DNA from: Lysobacter concretionis Ko07 = DSM 16239
Lineage (GTDB): Bacteria; Pseudomonadota; Gammaproteobacteria; Xanthomonadales; Xanthomonadaceae
Assembly: GCF_000768345.1 (NCBI RefSeq)
Contig: NZ_AVPS01000003.1
Span: 186,001-250,000, forward strand
Length of the DNA stretch: 64,000 nucleotides
Direction of reading: 5' to 3'
Position numbers and translations under genes: made by a program. The notes under the pieces were generated by a model. The model searched no databases. It had not been told where the DNA came from and saw only the letters and a list, made by a program, of their open reading frames with translations. Below are positions 28,289-37,688 of this stretch, one piece after another; within the stretch, counting starts at the first letter, position 1, and each line of letters starts with the position of its first letter.

Positions 28289-28906
28289 CTACTTCTGCTT
28301 CCAGCTGCTCCCGCTCTGGTACCACCAGCCGCTGTGTGCACTGGCGATCCACTGCTTGGCGAACACCTCGCGGATCTGCGACTCCCACTCCGGGTGACCA
28401 TTGGCCACCGCGACCTCGCGATACACCGCGTTGCGGTCGCGGTTGTCCTCAGCCACCGCCTGCTGGATCTGCGCCCGGTCCTTCAGCGCCAGCTTCGATG
28501 CGTCGCGCACCACGATCGTGCCGTCGCTCGCAAACCCGAGCGCGCCCGCATCGAAACCCGCACGCAGCGTCGAGTTGAAACGCGCGGCCATCCGCGACTG
28601 GATCGCCTGGATCGCCGGCGTCTTGATGCTGATGTCGGGCGACTGCGCATGCGCGCTGCCGATGCCGACCAACGCATACACGTCCACCCGCGAAGCCAGC
28701 TGCCGCCACGACATAGGGGCGAGCATCGCACTCGGCCCACCCGACTTGTCATCGGCCGGAGCGGCCGCGGGTACCTCTTCGCCGATCACCTTGTCGACGA
28801 ACTCCTTGGCCGCCTCGCGCGCTTCCGCCGCGGGAAAATACACATTGATCGTGACGCAAGCCGTGACCATCACGGCGGCAACCGGAATTCCCATCCAACG
28901 GCGCAT
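28289..28906 (-). CDS. ydbL: YdbL/DUF1318 lipoprotein with YnbE-like N-terminus
   Basis: Partner of the AsmA-like protein YdbH, which together with YnbE moves phospholipids to the outer membrane in E. coli. The 205-residue product has a lipoprotein signal with lipobox VTAC (Cys17) followed by VTINVYFPAAEAREAAKEF. Its C-terminal half resembles E. coli YdbL, including the Trp-rich end. E. coli YdbL is a shorter, soluble periplasmic protein, while YnbE is the lipoprotein; here no separate ynbE fits in the 45-base gap after ydbH. The ATG has GGAGA upstream. The DUF1318 call is firm; the combined role is inference. Confidence 0.85.
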   Translation of the reverse strand: MRRWMGIPVAAVMVTACVTINVYFPAAEAREAAKEFVDKVIGEEVPAAAPADDKSGGPSAMLAPMSWRQLASRVDVYALVGIGSAHAQSPDISIKTPAIQAIQSRMAARFNSTLRAGFDAGALGFASDGTIVVRDASKLALKDRAQIQQAVAEDNRDRNAVYREVAVANGHPEWESQIREVFAKQWIASAHSGWWYQSGSSWKQK

Positions 28907-28951
28907 GAAGTGTCTCCTGGGGAATCGTCTGAACAGGGGTCAGACGGTACG

Positions 28952-31030
28952 CTAGTCGACCAGCGGTTTCACGTCGCCCTTGCCCACCGCGGCCAGCCGC
29001 TCGACCAGGATCGGCCAATCCACGCGGCGGTTGAAACCCACCACGGTCAGGCGCGGCAGGCCGGAGCCACGCACGATGACGAAGCCGTTGCCGGCTGAAC
29101 CGATGCCATCCATCGTGCAGACCTCGTCCAGCAACCGGCAGCCGATGCCGATCTTCGAATAGCCGAAATCGTCAAAAAACCCGATCAACTGCGACTGCAG
29201 GGAATTCACGAACGACGCGTTGCCCACGCTGGTCAAGTCCTGCACCGCGCGCTGGCTGATCCGCTGGCGCACGCCACGATGCCGGTCGGTGACCAGTTGC
29301 GCATCGAAGGCGACCGGCTCCCAGCTGACCAGGCGCAGATCACCGATGCGGCCGTCGAGCTTTCCGCTGATGCTGCCGAAATCGAACGCACCGGTCAGCG
29401 CCAGCAGATCGATGTCGTCGAACACGATGTCGGCCGACAAGGTGGGCAGCACGCCAAACGGCCGCTCCATCGACAAGGCCGACACGCCCACGCGGCCGCC
29501 GAACAACTGCATGGCCAGGCCGCCGTCGAACACCAGCGTCTCGTCGGCGTAGCGGGCTTCGGGGATCGTGCCACTCAACTCGCCGGTGAACGCCGGCCAG
29601 TCCAGCGCCGCCGACAACTTCGCCACGTCGATCCGCTCCAGCGCCAGACCGAAACGCAGGTCGATGCCCTCCCCTGCGCGCGGCGGCTGTATCCGCAGGT
29701 GATCGAAGCGGGCACGGCCGCCCAGGATCGGCACCTCCACCGCCTCACGCAGTCGCAGGCTGCCGTCGCCGCTAGCGAACGGCAGTCGCGCGGCGCCGAA
29801 CGCCAGGCCGTGCACCGCTCCCTCGCGCCATCGCAGCTCGCTGTTCACCGGCCGGGTGGCGGAGAACTCGACATTGCCGTCCAGGCCGGAGAAGGCGAAC
29901 CGGCCGTCGGGCTCCGCCATGCTCATCCCGTGCACGCGGAACATGGCATCCGCCAACACGCCCTCGCGCATCTGCACGGTCGCCTCCATTGACCCTTCGA
30001 GCTGGAGATCGCCCATTCCCGCCATGCCCAGCCACCCACTCAGGTAGGCATCGCGCAGGGGTTTCAGATCCGGGCTCTGCAGGCGCAGATCGAGCGTCGT
30101 CAGGTTGACGTCGGGATCCAGCGCGGCGCTGCCGTCCACCAGCAGAATGCCGGGGTCGCTCCAGTGCAGTTCGGGCAGCTGCCAGCCTTCGGCGGCGCGC
30201 TGCCGGGCGACCACTCTCAGCGTCGTCGATCGTTCTTCCAGCGCCACGTAGGTGCTGCCAAACAGCAACTCGCCGCCGTTCACCCGGCCATCGAGGACGA
30301 CGCTGTCCTGCCCGCCCAGCCGGGCATCGACCGCGAAGTCCGCGTCGACGCTTTCCGCCGCGATGCTGCCGTCGGCGGTATCCAGCGCCGCCGCATGCAG
30401 TGCGACCGGGCCGGCGATCCGCAACGGTTCCGCGTCGGCCGCCGTGACCGTCAATCGCGCGTCGCCGGTGCCGCCGACCAGCCGCGCACTCGACCAGGCT
30501 TGCGAGAGCAGCGCCTGCAGCCAGACCAGTGGAATCCGGGTCAGGTCGATCCGGGTCACATCCGGTGTTGCAGCGTCGCGATGCAGGCCGACCCGGCCGC
30601 CACCACCCGACAGGCGGGCATCGGTCGTGGCAGCGCCGATCTCGACCGCCAACTGCATCGACCCGCCCGCACTGCGCACCGGGCCGGCGCAGCGCCAGCC
30701 GCCCGCGTCATCGCGTTGCAGCGGACAACGCCAGTCCAGGTCGGTGAACCGGTACCCCAGCTCCGGCGCGTCCGCCCGCCGCGCGCGCAATCGCAGCTCG
30801 CCCTCGACGGCACCGGGTGGCCAGGACAGTTGCACCTGGACACCCTGCAGGCTTGCGATCGCCGTATCGACCCGCTCGATCCGCGCCGTCATCGTGCGCG
30901 CCTGGGCGTCGGCCGCGGACAACGCCATGAATATCCCTAGCAGCAACGCGAACACCCACGGCAGGCGTCGCGCCACGCCCCGCACGTTCGACAGCGGGTG
31001 CGGCGGCAGCGATAGTGGCGGGCAGACCAT
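28952..31030 (-). CDS. ydbH: YdbH family AsmA-like intermembrane lipid transporter
   Basis: A 692-residue inner-membrane-anchored periplasmic protein expected to form a long beta-groove bridging to the outer membrane. An N-terminal hydrophobic helix (about 23-42) is followed by beta-strand-rich repeats typical of AsmA-like proteins. The C-terminus has the YdbH block with SISGKLDGRIGDLRLVSWEPVAFDA, IGIGCRLLDEVCTMDG and a final GFNRRVDWP strand. E. coli YdbH is larger (about 880). The ATG at 31030 is 45 bases from the divergent REC-Hpt start. It forms an operon with ydbL. Confidence 0.88.
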   Translation of the reverse strand: MVCPPLSLPPHPLSNVRGVARRLPWVFALLLGIFMALSAADAQARTMTARIERVDTAIASLQGVQVQLSWPPGAVEGELRLRARRADAPELGYRFTDLDWRCPLQRDDAGGWRCAGPVRSAGGSMQLAVEIGAATTDARLSGGGGRVGLHRDAATPDVTRIDLTRIPLVWLQALLSQAWSSARLVGGTGDARLTVTAADAEPLRIAGPVALHAAALDTADGSIAAESVDADFAVDARLGGQDSVVLDGRVNGGELLFGSTYVALEERSTTLRVVARQRAAEGWQLPELHWSDPGILLVDGSAALDPDVNLTTLDLRLQSPDLKPLRDAYLSGWLGMAGMGDLQLEGSMEATVQMREGVLADAMFRVHGMSMAEPDGRFAFSGLDGNVEFSATRPVNSELRWREGAVHGLAFGAARLPFASGDGSLRLREAVEVPILGGRARFDHLRIQPPRAGEGIDLRFGLALERIDVAKLSAALDWPAFTGELSGTIPEARYADETLVFDGGLAMQLFGGRVGVSALSMERPFGVLPTLSADIVFDDIDLLALTGAFDFGSISGKLDGRIGDLRLVSWEPVAFDAQLVTDRHRGVRQRISQRAVQDLTSVGNASFVNSLQSQLIGFFDDFGYSKIGIGCRLLDEVCTMDGIGSAGNGFVIVRGSGLPRLTVVGFNRRVDWPILVERLAAVGKGDVKPLVD

Positions 31031-31075
31031 CGCCGCAGCATACCTTCCGCCCCCGCACGCCAGAGCATCGCGCCC

Positions 31076-31828
31076 ATGACCACCCCGTCGGCCCTGCCAC
31101 GAATCCTGCTGGTCGAAGACGAACCCACCAGTTGCGCCTTCCTTGCCGCCGCCGCGCGGGCGATCCCGGCCGAAGTGGACGTCGCCGACAGCATTGCCGC
31201 GGCGCTGGCATTGGCCAGGAGCGGGCGATACGACCTGTGGCTGTTCGATGCGTCCTTGCCCGACGGCAACGGCAGCGACCTGCTCGCCCGCCTGCAGGAC
31301 GACTACCCGACGGTCCGCGCGATCGCGCACACCGCGTCCAACGAACCGGAAACGCTGCGCGCACTGAGCAAGGCCGGCTTCGACGACGTGCTGGTCAAGC
31401 CGCTGCCGGCGACCGCCGTGCAGGCGGCCGTGCGACGCATCCTCGGCCTGCCCGTCGACGGCGTCGCCATCGCGGATGCCGCCGGCGCCCGGCCGCTGTG
31501 GGATGACGAAGCCGCCGCGAACGCGCTCAATGGCAACCGCGCCCATATCGAGACATTGCGGGGGTTGTTCGTGGCCGAATTGCCGCAGGCGCGACAACGG
31601 ATCATGGACGCCGTGCACGAAGGCCACGCCGATGCGGTCAGTGCCGAGCTGCACCGGCTGCGCGCCAGCTGCGGTTTCGTCGGCGCGACGCGCCTGGGCC
31701 TGCTGGTGCAGGCCTTGCAGCAGGTGCCCGAGGATGCCGGAGTGCTCGCGCGTTTCGATGCCACCGCAGGCGAGACGCTGGCGCAGTGGTCATCCCATCC
31801 GGAAGGCCATCCGCTCGCTCCGGCCTGA
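31076..31828 (+). CDS. Orphan response regulator with REC and Hpt domains
   Basis: A 250-residue phosphotransfer protein. The receiver domain (about 8-125) has acidic pair Glu14/Asp15, phospho-acceptor Asp58 (LFDASLPDGNG) and Lys107 (VLVKPL). The C-terminal Hpt helical bundle (about 145-245) carries His193 in LHRLRASCGFVGA, the HxLKG-like motif. There is no DNA-binding or enzymatic output, so it should pass phosphate onwards in a multistep relay. No histidine kinase is nearby. It diverges from ydbH across 45 bases, so regulation may be shared. Confidence 0.85.
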   Translation: MTTPSALPRILLVEDEPTSCAFLAAAARAIPAEVDVADSIAAALALARSGRYDLWLFDASLPDGNGSDLLARLQDDYPTVRAIAHTASNEPETLRALSKAGFDDVLVKPLPATAVQAAVRRILGLPVDGVAIADAAGARPLWDDEAAANALNGNRAHIETLRGLFVAELPQARQRIMDAVHEGHADAVSAELHRLRASCGFVGATRLGLLVQALQQVPEDAGVLARFDATAGETLAQWSSHPEGHPLAPA

Positions 31829-31888
31829 AGCGAACGGCTTGGAGCGCCGCCCTGCCGGGGTGCTTTCTTTCGGCCACCGAAGAATTCC

Positions 31889-31959
31889 GGTGGCGGCTGT
31901 CGGGTGTCCCGATCACCAGGCGAATATCGTGGAGCGACTGGGCGGGATGCCCGGCAGGC
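31889..31959 (+). repeat. 71-bp palindromic element, copy B
   Basis: Inverse copy of 27766-27836 (about 65 of 71 bases), placed between the REC-Hpt gene and recO. It ends 3 bases before the recO stop codon (31962), so it may act as a 3' structure for either convergent gene. Confidence 0.85.
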
Positions 31960-31961
31960 AC

Positions 31962-32696
31962 TCAGGCATGACTGCCCCGGGGTTTTGGCAGGCCGGCCAG
32001 CATCTCCCAGGACTTGAGTCCGCGAGGGCCGAGATGATGCACCAGCACCTCGCGCATCACCCGTCGCAGGCCGGGCAGGTCGTCGGCCTCGGGAGACTGG
32101 TCGGACGCCAGGCAAAGCAGCCCGCGCCCGGTGGCCGCACCGCTGCGATCGCCATGGCCCCGGTCGCTCAATAATCGGCGCGGCCCGTGCTCGGGATCGA
32201 CCCGGTAACGCGCGGCCGGGTCGATCGGCTCGCCATCGCCATCGTGGCTCCAGTCGAAACCGACACCCAGCGCATCGAGCAGGTCGCGCTCGAACCGGCG
32301 CAGGGTCCAGGCCAGCGGTTCGGTTGCGCGCAGGCGTTCGCGGGCAATGGCATAGGCCACGAACAAGTCCGGCTGCGGCTCGTCGCGCGGCGTCATCCGC
32401 AAGGTCAACTCGTTGAGGTAGAACCCGGCCATCATCGCCTCGCCGGCCAGCCGGGGCGCGGCATCCAGCGCCTCGGCCGAGCGCAGTTGCGCCAGCTCAC
32501 CCTGTTGCACCGCGTCGATGCGGATCGACTGCAGCGGCTGCAGGGCCGCCCGCAACGGATGGCGCTTGGCGCCCCGCACCCCGCGCGCCACCAGCCCGAT
32601 GCGGCCGTGGTTCGCGCTCAGCACCTCCACCAGCAGACTCGTCTCGCGCCACGCGCGGGCATGCAGGACGAACGCCGGCTCACCGGTCAGGCGCAT
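31962..32696 (-). CDS. recO: DNA repair protein RecO
   Basis: Recombination mediator of the RecF pathway that loads RecA on SSB-coated DNA with RecR. It has the N-terminal OB-fold opening [34 protein letters not shown], typical of RecO, followed by the helical domain ([18 protein letters not shown]...LFVAYA). The C-terminal part lacks an obvious zinc-finger CxxC pair, as in other gammaproteobacterial RecO. Length 244 is normal. Last gene of the lepA-lepB-DUF4845-rnc-era-recO group. Confidence 0.94.
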   Translation of the reverse strand: MRLTGEPAFVLHARAWRETSLLVEVLSANHGRIGLVARGVRGAKRHPLRAALQPLQSIRIDAVQQGELAQLRSAEALDAAPRLAGEAMMAGFYLNELTLRMTPRDEPQPDLFVAYAIARERLRATEPLAWTLRRFERDLLDALGVGFDWSHDGDGEPIDPAARYRVDPEHGPRRLLSDRGHGDRSGAATGRGLLCLASDQSPEADDLPGLRRVMREVLVHHLGPRGLKSWEMLAGLPKPRGSHA

Positions 32697-32777
32697 GGGA
32701 TGGAAAGGCGGTGTGCGCGCCCGGCTCTCGCCGTCATGACCGCGCGGCGCGCCGGCTTGGGCGCGGCACGCGCGGGT

Positions 32778-33683
32778 TCAGTCGTGATACCCGAACGCCC
32801 GCAATGCCGACTCGTCATCCGACCACCCCTCGCGCACCCGGACCCAGGTTTCCAGAAACACCTTGGCGGCAAACAGCTGCTCCATCTGGATGCGCGCGCG
32901 CGTGCCGATCTCGCGCAGGCGCTCGCCGCCCTTGCCGATCACGATCGCCTTCTGGCCGTCGCGCTCGACCCAGATCACCGCGCCGATCCGCAGCAGCGGG
33001 CCATCGACGATGAAGCGCTCGATCTCCACCGTGGTCGCGTACGGCAATTCCTCGCCAAGCTGGCGCATCAACTGCTCGCGGACCAGCTCGCCGGCCAGGA
33101 ATCGCTGGCTCTTGTCGGTGATCTCGTCCTCGGGATACATGGCCGCCTGCTCGGGCATCAGGCCCAGCAACTGCTTGACCAGCGCCTCCAGCCCCTTGCG
33201 CTTGAGCGCGGAGACCGGGTGCACGCCGGCAAACTCGCGCCCTTCGGACACCATCGCCAGATACGGCAGCAACTCGGTCTTGTCCTTCAGCCGGTCGACC
33301 TGGTTGACCACCAGCACCACCGGCACGCCGGCATGGCGGAGCGCCTCGTAGGCGAAAGTGTCGGATTCCTCCCACTTGCCGGCGCGGACCACCAGCATCG
33401 CCGCATCGACGCCTTCCAGCGCGCCGCGCGCCGCCCGGTTCATCCAGCGGTGCATGGCGGTGGCGGTGGAACTGCCCTGGTCGCGGTGCAGTCCGGGGGT
33501 GTCGACCAGCAGCAGCTGGCCTTCCGGGAAGGTCGCGATGCCCAGCAGGCGATGGCGGGTGGTCTGCGGACGCGAGGAGACGATGCTCACCTTCGCGCCG
33601 ACCAGCGCGTTGGTCAGGGTGGATTTGCCGACGTTGGGACGGCCGATGACGGCGACGTGGCCGCTGCGGTGAGATGGGTTCAT
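32778..33683 (-). CDS. era: GTPase Era
   Basis: Essential GTPase for 16S rRNA maturation and 30S assembly. GTPase motifs are G1 [10 protein letters not shown]3 DTPG and G4 NQVD, with SALK as G5. The C-terminal KH RNA-binding domain carries [22 protein letters not shown]. The ATG at 33683 (301 residues) matches family starts; 24 extra upstream residues in frame come from a degenerate REP element. The rnc-era-recO order is a classic conserved operon. Confidence 0.96.
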   Translation of the reverse strand: MNPSHRSGHVAVIGRPNVGKSTLTNALVGAKVSIVSSRPQTTRHRLLGIATFPEGQLLLVDTPGLHRDQGSSTATAMHRWMNRAARGALEGVDAAMLVVRAGKWEESDTFAYEALRHAGVPVVLVVNQVDRLKDKTELLPYLAMVSEGREFAGVHPVSALKRKGLEALVKQLLGLMPEQAAMYPEDEITDKSQRFLAGELVREQLMRQLGEELPYATTVEIERFIVDGPLLRIGAVIWVERDGQKAIVIGKGGERLREIGTRARIQMEQLFAAKVFLETWVRVREGWSDDESALRAFGYHD

Positions 33684-33692
33684 GGGGGGATT

Positions 33693-33720
33693 GTAGAGGG
33701 AGCGAGGTGAGTCGCGACCC
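33693..33720. repeat. Degenerate REP half-element
   Basis: GTAGAGGGAGCGAGGTGAGT followed by CGCGACCC resembles the left part of the REP element at 26176. It has a small insertion and no right arm. It lies in the era 5' region. Confidence 0.45.
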
Positions 33721-33779
33721 ACCGGCGATGAAATCCCTTGGTCAGGAAGAACCACCGCAGGCCGTTGCCGACGCCCGGA

Positions 33780-34439
33780 TCAGGACCCGGCAAGCGCCGC
33801 CAGCGCGGCCTCGGCGGCGGCCTGCTCGGCGCTGCGGCGCGAACTTCCCTCGCCTTCGCTCAGCAGCGGCGGCTGGCTCAGGGTGCAGGTGACCCGGAAG
33901 GTCTTGGCGTGGTCCTCGCCGCCCTCGGCGACCAGTTCATACACGGGCAGCGGTTTCTGACGGCCCTGCAACCATTCCTGCAGGCGGGTCTTGGCGTCCT
34001 TGCCGACCTTGTTCGGTGGCGGCAACGCCTCCATCGCCGCCGCGAACCAGGGCATCACCACCGAACGGCAGGTGTGGAAGTCCGCATCCAGATAGATCGC
34101 CGCGACCACCGCCTCCAGCGCATCGGCGAGGATCGAGTCGCGCCGGTGACCGCCGGTTTTCATCTCGCCCGGGCCCAGCGTCAGGCGTTCGCCCAGTTCG
34201 AGCGCGCGCGCGATCGGCGCCAGCGCGGACTCGCGCACCAGCTCGGCGCGGCCGCGGGTCAATGCGCCTTCATCGGCCTTGGGCCAATGCCGGTACAGCG
34301 CCTCGGCGACGAACAGGTTGACCAGCGCGTCACCCAGGAACTCCAGGCGCTCGTTGTGCGGAGCGCCTGCGCTGCGGTGCGTCAGTGCCTGCGCCAGCAA
34401 TTCGGGCCGCGCAAACACGTGGCCGATCCGGTCTGCCAT
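33780..34439 (-). CDS. rnc: Ribonuclease III
   Basis: Double-strand-specific endoribonuclease for rRNA processing and RNA decay. The signature [12 protein letters not shown] carries the catalytic acidic residues, and the second acidic cluster is in [20 protein letters not shown]-terminal double-stranded RNA-binding domain follows ([13 protein letters not shown]...[10 protein letters not shown]). Length 219 is normal. It follows the DUF4845 gene by 13 bases in the lepB-DUF4845-rnc-era-recO operon. Confidence 0.96.
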   Translation of the reverse strand: MADRIGHVFARPELLAQALTHRSAGAPHNERLEFLGDALVNLFVAEALYRHWPKADEGALTRGRAELVRESALAPIARALELGERLTLGPGEMKTGGHRRDSILADALEAVVAAIYLDADFHTCRSVVMPWFAAAMEALPPPNKVGKDAKTRLQEWLQGRQKPLPVYELVAEGGEDHAKTFRVTCTLSQPPLLSEGEGSSRRSAEQAAAEAALAALAGS

Positions 34440-34452
34440 CGCCTGGTGCTGC

Positions 34453-34830
34453 TCAGTTGCGCGCGCCGCGGCGCAGTTCCTTCTCGGTGTGGAACTTGCC
34501 CACCACGTCGAGGTTGGCGATCAGCGGCTTGCGCACTTCGTACTCCACCGTCACCAGGTAGCCCGAGTCCTTGCGCACGACCTTGATGTCGGCGGGTTTG
34601 ACGTTCTCGGAATAGTTGATGTTCATGCGGCGGAAGAACATGTCCTTGATCCGCGCCGGCGACTCGTCGGTGACTCCCGGCTCCTTCGCGATGCCTTCCA
34701 GGGACTGCTTGACCGAGTAGTACTCCGAATACATCGGAATCACCTTCATCCCCATGAAAATGAACACACCCGCCACGCCCAATACGATGATGAAACCGAT
34801 CAAGGTAATGCCACTTTGCTTGTGCTTCAT
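34453..34830 (-). CDS. DUF4845 membrane protein
   Basis: A 125-residue inner-membrane protein of unknown function. It has a single N-terminal helix (about 8-30, [21 protein letters not shown]) with a pilin-like QSGITLIG opening, then a periplasmic alpha/beta domain (YYSVKQSL...[23 protein letters not shown]). The family is fixed between lepB and rnc in many beta- and gammaproteobacteria, implying a role near protein export or the envelope, but this has not been shown. The ATG at 34830 was chosen over a longer start without homology. Confidence 0.85.
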   Translation of the reverse strand: MKHKQSGITLIGFIIVLGVAGVFIFMGMKVIPMYSEYYSVKQSLEGIAKEPGVTDESPARIKDMFFRRMNINYSENVKPADIKVVRKDSGYLVTVEYEVRKPLIANLDVVGKFHTEKELRRGARN

Positions 34831-34914
34831 GCCGTTTGTCCCCGGTGATTGTTTCGCGCGCCACTGTCGACGCGCACTCCCCACATGCCCCGCCCCATCG
34901 CTGGCGGAAGTGTC

Positions 34915-35700
34915 TCAGCGGATCCGCTCGCCAATGCGCGAGAAGTCGATTCCACCGTCGATGTTCATCCAGATCAGGAACGCCTTGCCGCGCAGGTTCT
35001 GCTCCGGCAGGAAGCCCCAGTATCGGCTGTCTTCGCTGTTGTCGCGATTGTCGCCCATCACGAAATACTCGCCTTCCGGCACCACCCACTCGCCCTCGGC
35101 GGGATCGCGGAACGGCAGCCCGGTGCGCTCCAGCACCCGGTGCGGGTGATCGGCCAGCAATTCGCGGAACTCCCCGGCTCCGCTCATCTCCGCTCCGTTG
35201 CCGCGCCCTTCATAGTGGCCCAGCGACTCGTAGGCCAGCGGAACGCCGTTGATGAGGACCTGGTTGTCGTAGTAGCCGATGCGGTCGCCCGGCAGGCCGA
35301 TCACGCGCTTGATCCAGTCCTGGTCGGGATGGTGGGGTGGGCGGAACACCACCACCTCGCCGCGTTTGGGCTCGCCGATATCGACGAACTTCCTGTTGCT
35401 GATCGGCAGCCGCAGGCCGTAGGAGAACTTGTTGACCAGGATGAAATCGCCCGTCAGCAGGGTCGGCATCATCGAATTGGACGGGATCCGGAACGGCTCG
35501 GCGATGAAGCTGCGCAGCACCAGCACCGCCAGCAGCACCGGGAAAAACGCCTTCGCGTAATCCACGTACCACGGCTCGGCGCCGTCATCGAGCAATCCCT
35601 GGTGGGCCGCACGGCGCTTGGCCAGCACCAGCTTGTCGAGCAGCCAGATCAGTCCGGACAAGAGGGTGAACACCACCAGGGCGATTTCGAACCAACGCAT
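34915..35700 (-). CDS. lepB: Signal peptidase I
   Basis: Inner-membrane serine/lysine protease that removes signal peptides from Sec and Tat substrates. Two N-terminal helices (about 5-26 and 52-68) are followed by box B with catalytic Ser76 (IPSNSMMPT) and box D with catalytic Lys131 (DWIKRVIGLPGD). Box E is GDNRDNSEDSRYWG. Length 261. It follows lepA by 45 bases, the normal partner. Confidence 0.96.
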   Translation of the reverse strand: MRWFEIALVVFTLLSGLIWLLDKLVLAKRRAAHQGLLDDGAEPWYVDYAKAFFPVLLAVLVLRSFIAEPFRIPSNSMMPTLLTGDFILVNKFSYGLRLPISNRKFVDIGEPKRGEVVVFRPPHHPDQDWIKRVIGLPGDRIGYYDNQVLINGVPLAYESLGHYEGRGNGAEMSGAGEFRELLADHPHRVLERTGLPFRDPAEGEWVVPEGEYFVMGDNRDNSEDSRYWGFLPEQNLRGKAFLIWMNIDGGIDFSRIGERIR

Positions 35701-35745
35701 GCGTATTCCTTTCGTCTGTCGCCGGCGGCTGCCGACGGTTGCCGG

Positions 35746-37539
35746 TTATTTGTGGTCGTTCTGCAACACCGCCAGGAACGCTTCCTGCGGGATCTCCACG
35801 CTGCCGACCTGCTTCATCCGCTTCTTGCCCGCTTTCTGCTTTTCGAGCAGCTTCTTCTTGCGCGAAATGTCGCCACCGTAGCACTTGGCCAGCACGTTCT
35901 TGCGCATCGCCTTGACCGTGCTGCGCGAGATGATCTGCGAGCCGACCGCGGCCTGGATGGCGACGTCGAACATCTGCCGCGGAATCAGCTCGCGCATCTT
36001 TTCGCAGATTTCCCGGCCGCGCCGGTCGGCGTGGGCGCGGTGGGTGATGATGCTCAGCGCATCGACCTTGTCGCCGTTGATCAGGGTGTCCACGCGCACG
36101 AACGGGCCGGCCTGGAACCGCACGAAGTGGTAATCCAGCGAGGCATAGCCGCGCGACACCGACTTCAGGCGATCGAAGAAGTCGAGCACGACCTCGCTCA
36201 TCGGCAGTTCGTAGCTGATCTGCACCTGGCTGCCCAGGTAGGTGATGCCGATCTGGTTGCCGCGCTTCTCCTCGCACAGGGTGATCACGCTGCCGACGTA
36301 ATCGGGCGGGGTGAGGATGTTGGCGCGGATGATCGGCTCGCGGATTTCCTCGGTCAGGTTGGCCGGCGGCAGCTTGGCCGGGTTGTCCAGCGACAGGATT
36401 TCGCCATCGACCTTGAGCACCTCATACACCACCGTCGGCGCGGTGCTGATGAGGTTGAGGTCGTACTCGCGCTCCAGCCGCTCCTGCACGATCTCCATGT
36501 GCAGCATGCCCAGGAAGCCGCAGCGGAAACCGAAGCCCATCGCCTCGGAGGATTCGGGTTCGAAGCGCAGCGCGGCGTCGTTGAGGCGCAGCTTGTCGAG
36601 CGCCTCGCGCAGGTCGGGGTAATCGTCGGCGTCGACCGGGAACAGGCCCGCGAACACGCGCGGCTGCATTTCCTGGAAGCCCGGCAGGGGTTCGGCGGCA
36701 GGATCGGCCAGCAGGGTCAGCGTGTCGCCCACCGGCGCGCCATGCACATCCTTGATGCTGGCGTTGATCCAGCCTACCTCGCCCGCCCGCAGCGCCGGCA
36801 TTTCCTTGCGCTTGGGCGTGAACACGCCGACCTTGTCGACCAGATGCCAGCGACCGGTGGACATCACCAGGATCTTGTCACCCGGTTTGATCTCGCCCTG
36901 CATCACCCGCACCAGCGACACCACGCCGAGGTAGTTGTCGAACCACGAGTCGATGATCAGCGCCTGCAGCTTGTCGGTATCGCGCGGCCTGGGCGGCGGG
37001 ATGCGGGTGACGATCGCCTCCAGCACCTCCTCGACGTTCAGGCCGGTCTTGGCGCTGATCGCGACCGCGTCGCTGGCGTCGATGCCGATCACCGCCTCGA
37101 TCTCGGCCTTGGCGCGGTCCACGTCGGCGGTCGGCAGGTCGATCTTGTTGATCACCGGAATCACTTCCAGTCCCTGCTCGACGGCGGTGTAGCAGTTGGC
37201 GACCGACTGCGCCTCGACGCCCTGGGCGGCGTCCACCACCAGCAGCGCGCCTTCGCAGGCGGCCAGCGAGCGGCTGACCTCGTAGCTGAAGTCGACGTGG
37301 CCGGGCGTGTCGATGAAGTTCAGGTGATAGGTCTTGCCGTCGCGCGCCGTGTAGGGCACCGACACCGACTGCGACTTGATGGTGATGCCGCGCTCACGCT
37401 CGATCGGGTTGTTGTCGAGCACCTGCGATTCCATCTCGCGCGCCGTCAGGCCTCCGCACATCTGGATCAGGCGATCGGCCAGGGTCGACTTGCCGTGGTC
37501 GACGTGGGCAATGATGGAGAAATTTCGTATCTGCTGCAT
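35746..37539 (-). CDS. lepA: Elongation factor 4 (LepA)
   Basis: Ribosomal GTPase that binds stalled or initiating ribosomes and can back-translocate. G1 is [10 protein letters not shown]3 DTPGHVDF, G4 NKID. The C-terminal LepA-specific domain ends with [25 protein letters not shown], the tRNA-facing basic tail. Length 597 is exactly typical. First gene of the lepA-lepB group; a hairpin separates it from degP upstream. Confidence 0.97.
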   Translation of the reverse strand: MQQIRNFSIIAHVDHGKSTLADRLIQMCGGLTAREMESQVLDNNPIERERGITIKSQSVSVPYTARDGKTYHLNFIDTPGHVDFSYEVSRSLAACEGALLVVDAAQGVEAQSVANCYTAVEQGLEVIPVINKIDLPTADVDRAKAEIEAVIGIDASDAVAISAKTGLNVEEVLEAIVTRIPPPRPRDTDKLQALIIDSWFDNYLGVVSLVRVMQGEIKPGDKILVMSTGRWHLVDKVGVFTPKRKEMPALRAGEVGWINASIKDVHGAPVGDTLTLLADPAAEPLPGFQEMQPRVFAGLFPVDADDYPDLREALDKLRLNDAALRFEPESSEAMGFGFRCGFLGMLHMEIVQERLEREYDLNLISTAPTVVYEVLKVDGEILSLDNPAKLPPANLTEEIREPIIRANILTPPDYVGSVITLCEEKRGNQIGITYLGSQVQISYELPMSEVVLDFFDRLKSVSRGYASLDYHFVRFQAGPFVRVDTLINGDKVDALSIITHRAHADRRGREICEKMRELIPRQMFDVAIQAAVGSQIISRSTVKAMRKNVLAKCYGGDISRKKKLLEKQKAGKKRMKQVGSVEIPQEAFLAVLQNDHK

Positions 37540-37642
37540 GCGATCGGCAACGGCCCAAGGCCAGGAAAGTTAACGCGTGATTATCGCATACGCCGCCACA
37601 ACCGCTCCGGCGCCCCGCCAATGCAGGGCCACCGGTTCGCAC

Positions 37643-37664
37643 AGCGCGGCACGATCGCCGCGCT
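37643..37664. terminator. Hairpin between degP and lepA
   Basis: AGCGCGGC pairs with GCCGCGCT around a 6-base loop, 24 bases past the degP stop. No T-tract follows on either strand, so it may only weaken read-through from degP into lepA. Confidence 0.4.
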
Positions 37665-37688
37665 ACGCCTGTTCAGTTCAACACCGGC

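Noticed and set aside
37540-37642. Possible lepA promoter (GATAAT box on the minus strand)
   Set aside because: No -35 box at acceptable spacing was found.
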